Assembly (NCBI GenBank): GCA_014361445.1
Contig: JACIVQ010000014.1
Coordinates: forward strand, 1-32,060
Length of the DNA: 32,060 bases
Source of the DNA: Methanosuratincolales archaeon
GTDB lineage: Archaea > Thermoproteota > Methanomethylicia > Methanomethylicales > Methanomethylicaceae
Reading direction: 5' to 3'
The translations under genes and the position numbers were made by a program. Shown here piece after piece: positions 21,645 to 29,929 of the stretch. The stretch's first letter is position 1; each line of letters starts with the position of its first letter. The notes beneath the pieces were generated by a model that ran no database searches, had not been told where the DNA came from, and saw nothing but the letters and a program-made list of their open reading frames with translations.

Positions 21645-23852
21645 CTACATGGACATGAAGTCCTCGGGCTTTGGAGGCTCTGGTGGAAGTCCTTTCCTTT
21701 CCCTTATCTTTCTTATCGTTTCGGCTAGCATGCTTGAAGGAACCGGTGACCACCTTGCAAATTCTGTTCCCCAGAACGCTTTGCCTGCTGTGGCACTTCT
21801 GAGTTGGTCTGATAGGTCAAAGGTCTCTGCAACAGGGATCTCTGCTACCAAGTGCATTGTCTGATCGGTTTGCTCGAGGGAGATTATCTTCCCACGCTTG
21901 CCAGCTATAATCCTAGTTACATTTCCAAGGAAATCTTGGGGCACCTTCATGTCTAGTTTCATTATAGGCTCCAACAATATCGGGTTAGCACTCAGGAAGC
22001 CCTGGAACATGGCATCTCGCATTGCTGGCATTATTTGGGCTGGACCCCTGTGTGCAGGGTCTTCGTGGACGTTGGCGTCGACTATCTTTACTAGTAAGCC
22101 GCGGATAGGCTCCCTCGCCAAAGGACCTTCGGCAACATTGAGGCGGAAAGCCTGTATAACGGTGTCCTTGATCTCACGCATATACTGGAGACCCTTTGTT
22201 GCGTCTACCAAGACGTTAACGTAACTGTCTATCGCCCAGATACCCCTCGCAATATCGGTGTCCCAGCCCGCCTGCTCCCGGAGGATTTTTGCCCTCTCGC
22301 GCGGGTCCATATCTTCGTGAATTACTCCCTGCTGGATAAGCTCCATGGTCTTTTCGTTGAGCGGTTCAACAGTCACATATAGCCTGTTGTGCTTGTTTGG
22401 AGATTTGCCCTCAAATGGTCCCAGTGCTTTAGTAAGACTCTCCCTGTAGACCACTATTGGCGGGGTTGTCGTTATCTCGATCCCACCAGTCCTCTGATTT
22501 AGGTCCCATAGGGCAATTTCCAGGTGGAGGCTGCCCATGCCCGCTATTAGATACTCACCAGTCTCCTGGTTGATCTTGATAGAAAGGGTTGGATCCTCAA
22601 TCGCCATCTTGTGGAGGGCCTCAATGAGTTTCGGCAGGTCCCTGCTATACTTCGGTTCTATTGCCATTGTGACCACAGGGTCGCTGATGTATTTCATCTT
22701 CTCAAACGGGTACATTTTGTCTTTATCCTGGGTCCTGACTAAGGTCTCCCCAGCTCTAATGTTCTCCATTCCGAGTAGCGCGACGATGTTCCCAGCAGAG
22801 ATTGAAGGAGTTATCTCCCTGTATGGTCCCATGTAAAGGCTGACCTGCTGAACCCTGCCCTCTGTCTTGGCCATCAGACCGTAGAGTATGTCGCCTTCGT
22901 GCACTGTTCCAGAGAATACCCTACCGGTGACAACTGGACCGGCGTGTGGATCCACGATCACCTTGTTTACGCAGATCACCAAAGGACCATTCTCGTCACA
23001 ATTGAGCATGGCCTGACCTATTGGGGTATTTATGTCTCCCTTCCATATCTTGGGTATCCTGTATTTCTGTGCTTCAACTGGGTTTGGTACGTGATCAACA
23101 ACCATATCAAGTATTGCAACATGTAGAGGGAACTCTCTCTGGAGTCTCTCTATATCCCCCTTGTTGTAAGCGTCCACGATATCAGAGAATTTCATGCCCT
23201 TGGAAGCGATTATCGGAAGCGTGAAACCCCATTTGTGCAAGGCTGAACCAAAGGCAACTTGACCCTTGTTTGGATTGACCTTCCATTTCTCCTTGAACTC
23301 CGGATCGGCATAGGTCTCTATGAGCGAGTTAAAGTCTCTGATTATCTTCAGAAGGCGCTCCTGTACCTCCTGAGGGGTTAAACGGAGTTCCTTGATAAGT
23401 CGGTCTATCTTATTAATATAAAGGAGGGGCCTAACCCTCTCGTCCATCCCCTGCCTGAGTACCGTCTCAGTCTGGGTCATAACACCCTCGACACTGTCTA
23501 CGACGCAGATCCCACCGTCCATAACTCTGAGAGACCGCGTGACATGCCCTGTGAAGTCGACGTGCCCGGGGGTATCTACAAGGTTGATCACGTAGTTCTG
23601 CCCATTTCGCTCGTGAAGCAAGCTCACATTTGCAGCCTTGACGGTCATCTGCCTCAATTGCTCGATCTCAACATAATCGAGGGCAAGGGCTTGGGCAGCG
23701 ATCTTTTGCGATATAAGACCCGCCCCTGCCAAGAGACTGTCAGATAGGGTCGTCTTGCCGTGATCAACATGGGCAAGTGTACCTATGTTCCTTACATTGA
23801 GTTTGTTACTCATCAGTTTTACGATCTCTTCTGTCTGTTTGTACTTTGGCAA
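21645..23852 (-). CDS. fusA: translation elongation factor EF-2
   Basis: This GTPase drives ribosomal translocation. The 735-residue product is of normal archaeal length. G1 is AHVDHGKTT, the switch I region reads RQMTVKAANVSL (with the G2 Thr), G3 is DTPGHVDF and G4 NKID. The C-terminal domain has DANVHEDPAHRGPAQI, whose second His is the position modified to diphthamide in archaea and eukaryotes. The TTG at 23852 has GAGGCGTG upstream and a promoter (TTTTAAAAG) about 40 nt before. The stalk proteins it binds are encoded at 9059-10304. Confidence 0.96.
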   Translation of the reverse strand: MPKYKQTEEIVKLMSNKLNVRNIGTLAHVDHGKTTLSDSLLAGAGLISQKIAAQALALDYVEIEQLRQMTVKAANVSLLHERNGQNYVINLVDTPGHVDFTGHVTRSLRVMDGGICVVDSVEGVMTQTETVLRQGMDERVRPLLYINKIDRLIKELRLTPQEVQERLLKIIRDFNSLIETYADPEFKEKWKVNPNKGQVAFGSALHKWGFTLPIIASKGMKFSDIVDAYNKGDIERLQREFPLHVAILDMVVDHVPNPVEAQKYRIPKIWKGDINTPIGQAMLNCDENGPLVICVNKVIVDPHAGPVVTGRVFSGTVHEGDILYGLMAKTEGRVQQVSLYMGPYREITPSISAGNIVALLGMENIRAGETLVRTQDKDKMYPFEKMKYISDPVVTMAIEPKYSRDLPKLIEALHKMAIEDPTLSIKINQETGEYLIAGMGSLHLEIALWDLNQRTGGIEITTTPPIVVYRESLTKALGPFEGKSPNKHNRLYVTVEPLNEKTMELIQQGVIHEDMDPRERAKILREQAGWDTDIARGIWAIDSYVNVLVDATKGLQYMREIKDTVIQAFRLNVAEGPLAREPIRGLLVKIVDANVHEDPAHRGPAQIMPAMRDAMFQGFLSANPILLEPIMKLDMKVPQDFLGNVTRIIAGKRGKIISLEQTDQTMHLVAEIPVAETFDLSDQLRSATAGKAFWGTEFARWSPVPSSMLAETIRKIRERKGLPPEPPKPEDFMSM

Positions 23853-23887
23853 GTTTCACGCCTCGCTTAAGCCGAAACACTCTAGGG

Positions 23888-23897
23888 CTTTTAAAAT
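23888..23897 (-). promoter_or_regulatory. TATA box for EF-2
   Basis: ATTTTAAAAG preceded by purine-rich GAAA (BRE-like) on the minus strand, 36-45 nt before the EF-2 start. Confidence 0.55.
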
Positions 23898-23907
23898 TTT
23901 CGTGAGT

Positions 23908-24516
23908 CTATTCTATGGTGGCATGGCGTTTTTTCAGATCTTGCTCGGTTTTTCCGAGGCGGTACATCAGCTCGGCTATGAGGCTGTCGAGGAATATGTT
24001 CAAAGTCACCTCGAAGAGGGTTCCCAAAGGCGCCAGAGGCTCATGCTCTCCAAGTATCTGCCTTACAGTGTAATCGGATTCGCTGGCGAGTTTTGTCCTG
24101 CCAGGGATGCAGATGACGTGGTCAGCAAGTTTCGCCAAGGGCGAATCTCTATGGGAGGTTATTGCGACGACCTTGGCACGCACCTCTTTTGCTGCTGTGG
24201 CTGCGGTTACTATTATCTTGGTTGTTCCAGACCCAGAGATCGCGATTACGATGTCCCCTTCGCCAACAGCAGGTGTTATGATATCGCCGAAGACGTAAAC
24301 GTTAAAGCCCAAGTGCATTAGGCGCATAGCAAATGCCCTCCCGGCGAGCCCAGATCTCCCTGCCCCAACGACGAGGATCTTTTTGTTCCCTTGCATCGCC
24401 TCGAGTAGTATCTGGATCATCTTTTCCACTTCGTCGTCGTTGACTATCTGAGAGGCGTAAAGGACATACTGCGCCATCTCTCGCATGAACTGTTTCACGA
24501 AGTAAGATCTAGACAT
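23908..24516 (-). CDS. hxlB: 6-phospho-3-hexuloisomerase-like SIS protein
   Basis: The 202-residue product has a SIS sugar-isomerase domain: ILVVGAGRSGLAGRAFAMRL, IVIAISGSGTTKI, VVAITSHRDSPLAKLADHVI and ASESDYTVRQ, ending with a helix LGTLFEVTLNIFLDSL. These are the patterns of archaeal HxlB. That enzyme interconverts fructose 6-phosphate and hexulose 6-phosphate in the ribulose monophosphate pathway, which many archaea use to make pentoses. The ATG at 24516 lies about 27 nt from a TTTAAA box, suggesting a leaderless mRNA. No hxlA partner is in the window. A closely related SIS function cannot be excluded. Confidence 0.85.
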   Translation of the reverse strand: MSRSYFVKQFMREMAQYVLYASQIVNDDEVEKMIQILLEAMQGNKKILVVGAGRSGLAGRAFAMRLMHLGFNVYVFGDIITPAVGEGDIVIAISGSGTTKIIVTAATAAKEVRAKVVAITSHRDSPLAKLADHVICIPGRTKLASESDYTVRQILGEHEPLAPLGTLFEVTLNIFLDSLIAELMYRLGKTEQDLKKRHATIE

Positions 24517-24540
24517 ATTTACCAAAGATTGAAAGGTTAG

Positions 24541-24546
24541 TTTAAA
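24541..24546 (-). promoter_or_regulatory. TATA box for hxlB
   Basis: TTTAAA on the minus strand is centred about 27 nt before the hxlB ATG, which would place the transcription start at or next to that ATG. Confidence 0.45.
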
Positions 24547-24555
24547 GATTTAAGG

Positions 24556-25311
24556 TTATTGAATGCCCAGCAGAATCTTTAGAGATAGAAAAGCAAGGAA
24601 CGCGGCTGCAGAGAATAAAATGAAGAAGAAGTCTCTTCTGCCCATTGTGAGGACATAGAGGGAGGTCCGTCTCTTGGCGGCGCCAAAAGCCCTTGACTCC
24701 ATGGCGTCTGCGACTAGTTCAGCTCTCCTGAATGAACTTATTATCAAGGGGATCAATATGGGGATGTAGTTCCTAACCCTCTGGAATATGTTGCCTTTTT
24801 CCAGTTCAAGACCCCTCGACCTTTGAGCGTCCATAATTATCTGAGCCTCCCTGCTCAGAGTTGGGACGAACCGCATCGCCATGTTGAATGTCAAAGCGTA
24901 GTCGTAGGGAATTTTGAGTTGAACCATAGATTGAGTTAGATCTTCGGGGGGTGTGGTCAGGAAGAATACTGAAAAGATGGATATGAGTGCCATAAACCTA
25001 AGGGACATAGATATAGACATGATTAGAGCGTCTGCCACGGACCCCGTTGTCCAAAAGATGCCTATGAGGTTGAATATGAATATGAATGCTATGAAAAACA
25101 GCGAGCCCCTTATTGATCTGAGCCAACTTTTGCCGACACCTGCTACTATCACCATTGGGACTGAGGAGAGGAATACTAAAAGGAGGACTAGGGGGTTTAC
25201 GAAATAGACTGTCAAGGCGGTGAAAAGTATTGTGTAAATGAACTTGGATCTTGGGTCCAAAATGTGGATTATCGAAGTCCCACGCTTATAATCAAAGCCA
25301 AAGGCTTTCAT
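24556..25311 (-). CDS. ecfT: ECF transporter transmembrane protein EcfT
   Basis: This is the membrane scaffold of an energy-coupling-factor vitamin/metal importer. The 251-residue product has several hydrophobic helices: two near residues 28-60, and others around 70-90, 95-125 and 230-250. It carries the cytoplasmic coupling segments with family motifs (LDPRSKFIYTILFTAL near the start; MDAQRSRGLE and ADAMESRAFG, the two Ala-Arg-Gly-type motifs that dock the ATPases). The ATG overlaps the stop of the upstream ATPase gene (ATGA). No substrate-binding EcfS gene is seen, so the substrate is unknown. Confidence 0.93.
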   Translation of the reverse strand: MKAFGFDYKRGTSIIHILDPRSKFIYTILFTALTVYFVNPLVLLLVFLSSVPMVIVAGVGKSWLRSIRGSLFFIAFIFIFNLIGIFWTTGSVADALIMSISMSLRFMALISIFSVFFLTTPPEDLTQSMVQLKIPYDYALTFNMAMRFVPTLSREAQIIMDAQRSRGLELEKGNIFQRVRNYIPILIPLIISSFRRAELVADAMESRAFGAAKRRTSLYVLTMGRRDFFFILFSAAAFLAFLSLKILLGIQ

Positions 25312-26123
25312 GCCTTTTTCCCCTCCAATAGTTTCTTTACGGATGAGACGATTTCATCAAAGTGAATAGTTGGAGGGTTCAATGCGAGGTCCCAAGAGAG
25401 TTCAACAAGTTGTGGCGGGATCAGGGATGCGCTCATGAGGAGTTCCCGGTTCGTGAGCAGTTCCTCAGAATCGCCGTCGGCAATTACCCTTCCTTTAGAC
25501 ATTATTATCGATCTTGGAATGAAGTCTGCGGCGAATTCGATATCGTGTGTTACCACAACCACAGTTTTGCTCTCACTATTCAACTTTTTGATGAGGGATG
25601 CGAGGTGGAGTTTCTGGCGGTAGTCCTGCCCTGTGGTCGGCTCGTCCAATATGACAATCTGAGGGTCATAGCATAGTACTGAGGCGAGTGCGAGCCTCTT
25701 TCGCTCACCCCCACTTAACAAGAATGGAGGGCGATCTTTGTATTCTAGCAGCCCAAACTCCTTGAGAGCCCAGTCCACCCTCCTAGAGATCTCATCTTCT
25801 GGGAAGTTGAAGTTTGTCAGGGCAAACATGATCTCTTTTTCCACAGTCTCTGCAAATAGCTGGTGATCTGGGTTCTGGAATACCAGACCCACATGCCTGG
25901 CCAGCGTGGCAACAGTCGTGTCCTTGGTGTTCATTCCTGAGACAATGACAAAACCACTCTGGGGTTTGAGGAGCCCATTTATGTGTTTGATCAGCGTGGT
26001 CTTTCCTGCCCCATTCTCGCCAAGGATCGCCACAACTTCTCCCTTGTCTATGGAGAGGTTGATGTGCTCAATGGCATATCGACCAGGGGAATAGGAGTAG
26101 GAGACATCTTCAAATAAGATCAA
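25308..26123 (-). CDS. ecfA: ECF transporter ATP-binding protein EcfA
   Basis: This ABC ATPase has 271 residues. Walker A is GENGAGKTTL near residue 38, the Q loop VGLVFQNPDHQLFA, the signature LSGGERKRLALAS and Walker B IVILDEPTTGQD, followed by the H-loop VVTHD. The QNPDHQLF motif is typical of ECF ATPases. I start at TTG 26123, which overlaps the previous gene's TGA (TTGA) and has GAGGGTG 8 nt upstream, giving MILFEDVSYSYSPG. The longer frame from 26174 would overlap the first ATPase by 55 nt. It pairs with the next gene as a heterodimer. Confidence 0.93.
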   Translation of the reverse strand: MILFEDVSYSYSPGRYAIEHINLSIDKGEVVAILGENGAGKTTLIKHINGLLKPQSGFVIVSGMNTKDTTVATLARHVGLVFQNPDHQLFAETVEKEIMFALTNFNFPEDEISRRVDWALKEFGLLEYKDRPPFLLSGGERKRLALASVLCYDPQIVILDEPTTGQDYRQKLHLASLIKKLNSESKTVVVVTHDIEFAADFIPRSIIMSKGRVIADGDSEELLTNRELLMSASLIPPQLVELSWDLALNPPTIHFDEIVSSVKKLLEGKKA

Positions 26124-26959
26124 TTCTTCCACACCCTCAAAAGGTCGGCTAGTGACCATGAAGTCAGGGGGCACTTTCCAGTCATTTTGTTAATTCCCAG
26201 TGCCTTTGTGACCTGAACCACTTTTGGGATGCCGATCCCTATTGCCTCAGCCTCGTCAGAGTATAGCACGTCCTCAGGTTTGCCCACAAGGACTAATCGC
26301 CCCTCGTTGAGGATTGCGCATCTGTGGGCCATATGTGCGACCATTTCAAGCCTATGTTCCACAAGTATCATCGTTACCCCGGACTCTTCATTGAGCTTTA
26401 GAAGTGTGTTCAAGACTGACTGGGCACTTGCTGGGTCAAGGTTTGCTGTTGGCTCGTCGAGGACGAGGATCTTTGGTTTCATTGCAAGAAGAGCAGCTAT
26501 TGCAACCTTTTGTTGCTCCCCGCCAGAAAGCTCTTCAGGGGATTTGTCCCTCAGGTGGGAGATCCCCACCATTGCCAAGGACTCCTCAACCCTCTTTCGG
26601 ACCTCCTCCCTAGGAAGGGCCAAATTCTCTGGACCAAAAGCGACTTCACGTTCAACTGAAGTACAAAAGAGTTCATTCTCCGGATTCTGGAAGACAAGAC
26701 CTACATGCTGGGCAATTTCGTAGACCGGGTGTTCTGTTGTGACGAGCCCATCCACTATTACTTGCCCATTGAATTCGCCCCCGTAGGAGTTTGGTATCAA
26801 ACCGTTTAGGCACCTGCACAAAGTGGTCTTGCCACACCCGCTTGGACCTGTGAGAAGGATGAATTCGCCCTCCTCTACGGAAAGGTTAACATTGGTGAGA
26901 GTGGGTTTTGTCGATCCAGGGTAAGTATAAGATAGGGAGCGAATTTCAACAATGGGCAA
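26120..26959 (-). CDS. ecfA2: ECF transporter ATP-binding protein EcfA' (second ATPase)
   Basis: The 279-residue product has Walker A GPSGCGKTTL, a Q-loop VGLVFQNPENELFC, the signature LSGGEQQKVAIAA, Walker B ILVLDEPTANLDPASAQ and the H-loop VEHR. A C-terminal extension of about 55 residues (from AEAIGIGIPKV) follows, as in ECF ATPases. I start at TTG 26959 because GGTGGT lies 4 nt upstream (MPIVEIRSLSYTYPGS); an alternative TTG is at 26971. It is the first gene of the ecfA2-ecfA-ecfT unit, in the order usual for archaeal ECF modules. Confidence 0.93.
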   Translation of the reverse strand: MPIVEIRSLSYTYPGSTKPTLTNVNLSVEEGEFILLTGPSGCGKTTLCRCLNGLIPNSYGGEFNGQVIVDGLVTTEHPVYEIAQHVGLVFQNPENELFCTSVEREVAFGPENLALPREEVRKRVEESLAMVGISHLRDKSPEELSGGEQQKVAIAALLAMKPKILVLDEPTANLDPASAQSVLNTLLKLNEESGVTMILVEHRLEMVAHMAHRCAILNEGRLVLVGKPEDVLYSDEAEAIGIGIPKVVQVTKALGINKMTGKCPLTSWSLADLLRVWKN

Positions 26960-27012
26960 GAGGACCACCAAGCAGGAAAGAGAATCAGTGTTTTTCTAAT
27001 AAAGGTAGCTAC

Positions 27013-28014
27013 TCATTTTTTAGTATCTATTTCCACGATTAATCCTCTTTGGATCTGCAGCTTATCAGCGAGTAAGTCCAAGATTCGTGGCATAAGTGCG
27101 GTAGCAGACACTTTGAGGTTGGCGCTTGCGGCTGTTGGATGCCCCCCTCCTTGCCCAGAGAATTCTTCAGATAGGGGCTGCATAATGTCCCTGGCGAGGT
27201 TAAGACCAGTCTGATTGTGGAAGTGATCTTGAGACCGACCTGTAAGTCTCAGAGGGTCAACAGAATCGTTTATGACAAAGGCTAAATCGGCGCCCAGGTC
27301 AGTGAGGGCACGGGCCACAGATGCCTCAAAGGAGCCAACGTGGGTAAATGCCAATATCCAAGAAGATGCTCGGAAGATCCTGATGCGTGCTGCCCCTTTG
27401 AGTTTTGCCATCTTCTCTGATGGATCCTGATCAGCTGACAATAATTCTATTGCCAAATCAGGTTTGGCACCTTTTTTGATCAGTTTTGCCGCAGTCTTTA
27501 TTGAGGAACTTGGGCGGATTAGAAAGCGCCTAGAGTCGTAGATTATGCCAACTAGCAGAGCATCAAGAGCCTCGGGTGTTAAATTTCGCTTCTTCAATAC
27601 ATCATAGACGATCTCGCAGGCGGACGAGGACTCGCGGACTATGGCAAGAGCCGCTCCGCCCATAGTTTGGGGATCAGGGAAGTGGTGGTCCAGTAATACA
27701 TAGGGAGTGCGATTATTAGAAATATGGGATTTTACGTGAGGCACTTGATCGAGAGAGGATGTGTCCACCAGTAAGAAGACTTCTGTCTCCTGGGGTATCT
27801 CATGGGACGTTTCAATTTTTAGATAGTTTATGAGGCGGTGCGATGCGGTGTTTATCGATTCAGGGGCGTATATTGTAACATTGGAATTGGGAATCGAGGA
27901 GGATATGGAGGTCATAAGCGCGTAGGCAGAACCGATGCAGTCTGGGTCAGCATTTGGGTGGCAGACGATTGTGATGTATCTGAAGGCAGAGAGGTACCTC
28001 AAGAGGTCTGGCAA
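27013..28014 (-). CDS. DHH-DHHA1 family phosphoesterase (RecJ/NrnA-like)
   Basis: The 333-residue product has the DHH catalytic domain: HPNADPDCIGSA (His19, Asp23, Asp25), VDTSSLDQ near 84 and DHH at 109-111. It is joined to a DHHA1 substrate domain with GGGHPTAASA near the C-terminus. The family hydrolyses phosphodiester bonds in short oligonucleotides or single-stranded nucleic acid using manganese. A position at the end of the exosome/Pcc1 cluster fits a role in degrading small RNA products, but the substrate is inferred. The TTG at 28014 follows the DUF3194 gene by 1 nt. Confidence 0.9.
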   Translation of the reverse strand: MPDLLRYLSAFRYITIVCHPNADPDCIGSAYALMTSISSSIPNSNVTIYAPESINTASHRLINYLKIETSHEIPQETEVFLLVDTSSLDQVPHVKSHISNNRTPYVLLDHHFPDPQTMGGAALAIVRESSSACEIVYDVLKKRNLTPEALDALLVGIIYDSRRFLIRPSSSIKTAAKLIKKGAKPDLAIELLSADQDPSEKMAKLKGAARIRIFRASSWILAFTHVGSFEASVARALTDLGADLAFVINDSVDPLRLTGRSQDHFHNQTGLNLARDIMQPLSEEFSGQGGGHPTAASANLKVSATALMPRILDLLADKLQIQRGLIVEIDTKK

Positions 28015-28015
28015 G

Positions 28016-28288
28016 TCACTTTCCTCTTACAATTTTGTCGATCGCCGAGAGAGCGGCGTCGGCAGCCTCGTCTGCGAGCCTCTCCGGATCTACACCGCTG
28101 AGGGGCGATAAGTCGATGAAGACGTCAACGCTGAAGAGCAACTCTTCCTCTTCATACTTCACCTGTATGTCCAAGGAGTTTATGAGGCGTTCATTGACTT
28201 TAGAGGTCACATATTTTCTAGCGGCACTCTCCCCGACTTCACATGCTTCCTTTACTAGTTCCAGTGGGAGAGCCTTCACTCTTATCAC
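28016..28288 (-). CDS. DUF3194 protein
   Basis: This 90-residue protein is of a type found between prefoldin beta and DHH genes in archaea. It contains EACEVGESAARKYVTSKV, a strand VKYEEEELLFSVDVFIDLSPLSG and a C-terminal helix EAADAALSAID. No catalytic motif is visible. The GTG start overlaps the pfdB stop (GTGA), so it is translationally coupled. The function is unknown. The family name rests on my recognition of the sequence pattern and gene order. Confidence 0.75.
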   Translation of the reverse strand: MIRVKALPLELVKEACEVGESAARKYVTSKVNERLINSLDIQVKYEEEELLFSVDVFIDLSPLSGVDPERLADEAADAALSAIDKIVRGK

Positions 28289-28653
28289 GATCCAGAGGCA
28301 GGACCTGCGCCTGACATACTTACCTGTTCCATTATTATCTTTCTGAGTTCTTCAAGCTGTTGTTTTAGTCGCTGCTCCTGTTTCTCGATGGTCTTTATCC
28401 TAAGTTCAAGTTCCTCTTTCTTTTCGGTAAGTTCTGCCACGACCTTTGCCTTTTCGCTCCTGAATAGCAGCATGCCAACGGATTTGTATATGACTGCGTC
28501 ATCAGGGAGGTTTGTGCACTCTTGTAGAGCCTTGTCTACCTCTCTGGCTTCTACTTCAAACTGTTGTTTTCTGAGTAAGAGAGCCTTGTACTGCTCCTGT
28601 TGTTCTTGGAAGCGTACAAGTTGGTTCTGGATTTGAGGCGGTATTTCCGACAT
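28285..28653 (-). CDS. pfdB: prefoldin beta subunit
   Basis: Partner of prefoldin alpha in the hexameric chaperone. The 122-residue product has an N-terminal coiled coil (IQNQLVRFQEQQEQYKALL), a beta hairpin with the family motif AVIYKSVGMLLF, and a C-terminal coiled coil (ELRIKTIEKQEQRLKQQLEEL). The ATG at 28653 follows AGGTGA by 5 nt; the GTG at 28662 is within that SD. The 127-bp gap upstream holds TATA-like repeats (TATCT units), probably its promoter. Confidence 0.93.
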   Translation of the reverse strand: MSEIPPQIQNQLVRFQEQQEQYKALLLRKQQFEVEAREVDKALQECTNLPDDAVIYKSVGMLLFRSEKAKVVAELTEKKEELELRIKTIEKQEQRLKQQLEELRKIIMEQVSMSGAGPASGS

Positions 28654-28788
28654 AACTTTCACCTGTACCTAATCATATCTATATCTTATATCTGTTATCT
28701 GTTGTCAAATACGAATACGTCCAGAGATTATTTACGACTTGCCTTTTATTTGTTTTGGGACGGCCTCGGCCAAGATTAATCGTTTCAG

Positions 28789-29046
28789 TCATTTCTCCTT
28801 CCAAGAGAGGAGGTCAATTGAGGTTGCGATCCAGCGAAGATAAGAGTTGAGGAGAGCCCTAAGACCCGCAATGGTCTTTGCCTCCATATCTAAGTACAGA
28901 ATCCCGTTCTCACTCCTAATGGATACTTTTGAATGCTTGGCCTTTGTGGTCTTTACTTCAGGTAGGAGGATCTTGTACAGGTTTTCTGCGATAGTAGGAT
29001 CGCCCGTATTAATAACTAAGGTTGAGTTGATGTTGTATTCAACCAC
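28789..29046 (-). CDS. pcc1: KEOPS complex subunit Pcc1
   Basis: Pcc1 is the small dimerising subunit of KEOPS, which makes the t6A tRNA modification with Kae1, Bud32 and Cgi121. The 85-residue product has the family's alpha/beta pattern: an N-terminal strand (STLVINTGDPTIAENLYKIL), a middle strand (VSIRSENGILYLDMEA) and a closing helix with the conserved LRALLNSYLRW. The GTG at 29046 has AGGTGAT 5 nt upstream and overlaps the end of the Brix gene. No other KEOPS genes are in the window. Confidence 0.88.
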   Translation of the reverse strand: MVEYNINSTLVINTGDPTIAENLYKILLPEVKTTKAKHSKVSIRSENGILYLDMEAKTIAGLRALLNSYLRWIATSIDLLSWKEK

Positions 29047-29579
29047 CGATAATCACCTAATGAGATTTTAGGTCCACAAAATAAGCCTGTCTGGCTCTCG
29101 ATAAATAAGAGCCCCACTCTCATCTCGGAGAGACGTTCAATGCGGAGATAGGTGCACGGAGTTTTGGAAGGCATGGTCTCAGGAAGGGCATTTTTCATTA
29201 GTGAATATAGGTCATTTAACGAGTTGTCTTGAGGAGGGATGAGGACCAGCGGGCGCATTCTGGTAGATTTTGGGTAGAGGTTCCTAATCTCTCTCCGGAG
29301 AGTAACCCCCTTAATGACTACATATCCAATTTTAGCCGGAGGGGGTTTGGAAACATCGTAAAAAGTTATGGTTTTAGGATTGCCGTGGCTCGAACTCACT
29401 AGCCATAATTTGTGGGCTCCGGATGTATGGGCGTAGCTCATGAGCGACAATATATTTGATTTGCCGCGAACGAGGTATTGAAATGTAGAAGAGGAGGCAG
29501 CCAAGTCCCTACAGAAGGTCCTAGTCCGTGGGCTTGGCCTCAGGGAGGTACAGACTAATATGTGCATGTTTATGTCCAT
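29016..29579 (-). CDS. Brix-domain ribosome biogenesis protein (Imp4-like)
   Basis: Archaeal single-domain Brix proteins resemble Imp4/Rpf and are thought to act in rRNA processing. The 187-residue product opens ILVCTSLRPSPRTRTFCRDLA, the diagnostic sigma70-4.2-like start of the Brix domain. It continues with YLVRGKSNILSLMSYA, a strand WLVSSSHGNPKTITFYDV and RREIRNLYP. The ATG at 29579 is used; an ATG 12 nt inside is possible. A TTAAATAATCC box lies about 40 nt upstream. Its end overlaps pcc1. Confidence 0.85.
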   Translation of the reverse strand: MDINMHILVCTSLRPSPRTRTFCRDLAASSSTFQYLVRGKSNILSLMSYAHTSGAHKLWLVSSSHGNPKTITFYDVSKPPPAKIGYVVIKGVTLRREIRNLYPKSTRMRPLVLIPPQDNSLNDLYSLMKNALPETMPSKTPCTYLRIERLSEMRVGLLFIESQTGLFCGPKISLGDYRWLNTTSTQP

Positions 29580-29647
29580 TTTGGGTGGTTTTTGTTTTGT
29601 GGTCCTTGGGATTATTTAACTTCTCATTTACTTCAAAGTTTGCTGAT

Positions 29648-29929
29648 CTATTCTTTGGTAGACGAGGCCTTCGGAGCTTTGAGTTCCTCGGGGAGGAGGG
29701 TCTTGCCTAAGGTTGTTTGCGCGGTATAGGCCCCACCTGCGAATTTGATGCCGCACGATTTGCACACCCAAATGCCGGCAGCCTCTCTCTTCAAGGTATC
29801 TAATGACTTGCATTTCGGGCATCTTTGGCCTTTTTTCTTGAGTTCGATAGCAAGTACTCTCTTCCGTGGGGTAGCACCGTACCTAGGACCAAACCTTCCT
29901 ACAGGACCGACAGATTTTGTCCTTCCCAT
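29648..29929 (-). CDS. rpl37ae: ribosomal protein L37Ae
   Basis: This zinc-ribbon protein of the large subunit has 93 residues. It reads [21 protein letters not shown] at the start and [24 protein letters not shown] in the middle, with the two CxxC pairs that bind zinc, then [13 protein letters not shown]. The ATG at 29929 overlaps the rrp42 stop (TGATG). In many archaea rpoP follows this gene; here only a 68-bp gap separates it from the Brix gene, so rpoP is not at this site. Confidence 0.95.
   Translation of the reverse strand: MGRTKSVGPVGRFGPRYGATPRKRVLAIELKKKGQRCPKCKSLDTLKREAAGIWVCKSCGIKFAGGAYTAQTTLGKTLLPEELKAPKASSTKE

Noticed and set aside
28679-28716. TATCT-unit tandem repeat upstream of pfdB as a CRISPR-like or satellite repeat
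   Set aside because: The units are short and degenerate and are better explained as an AT-rich promoter region.
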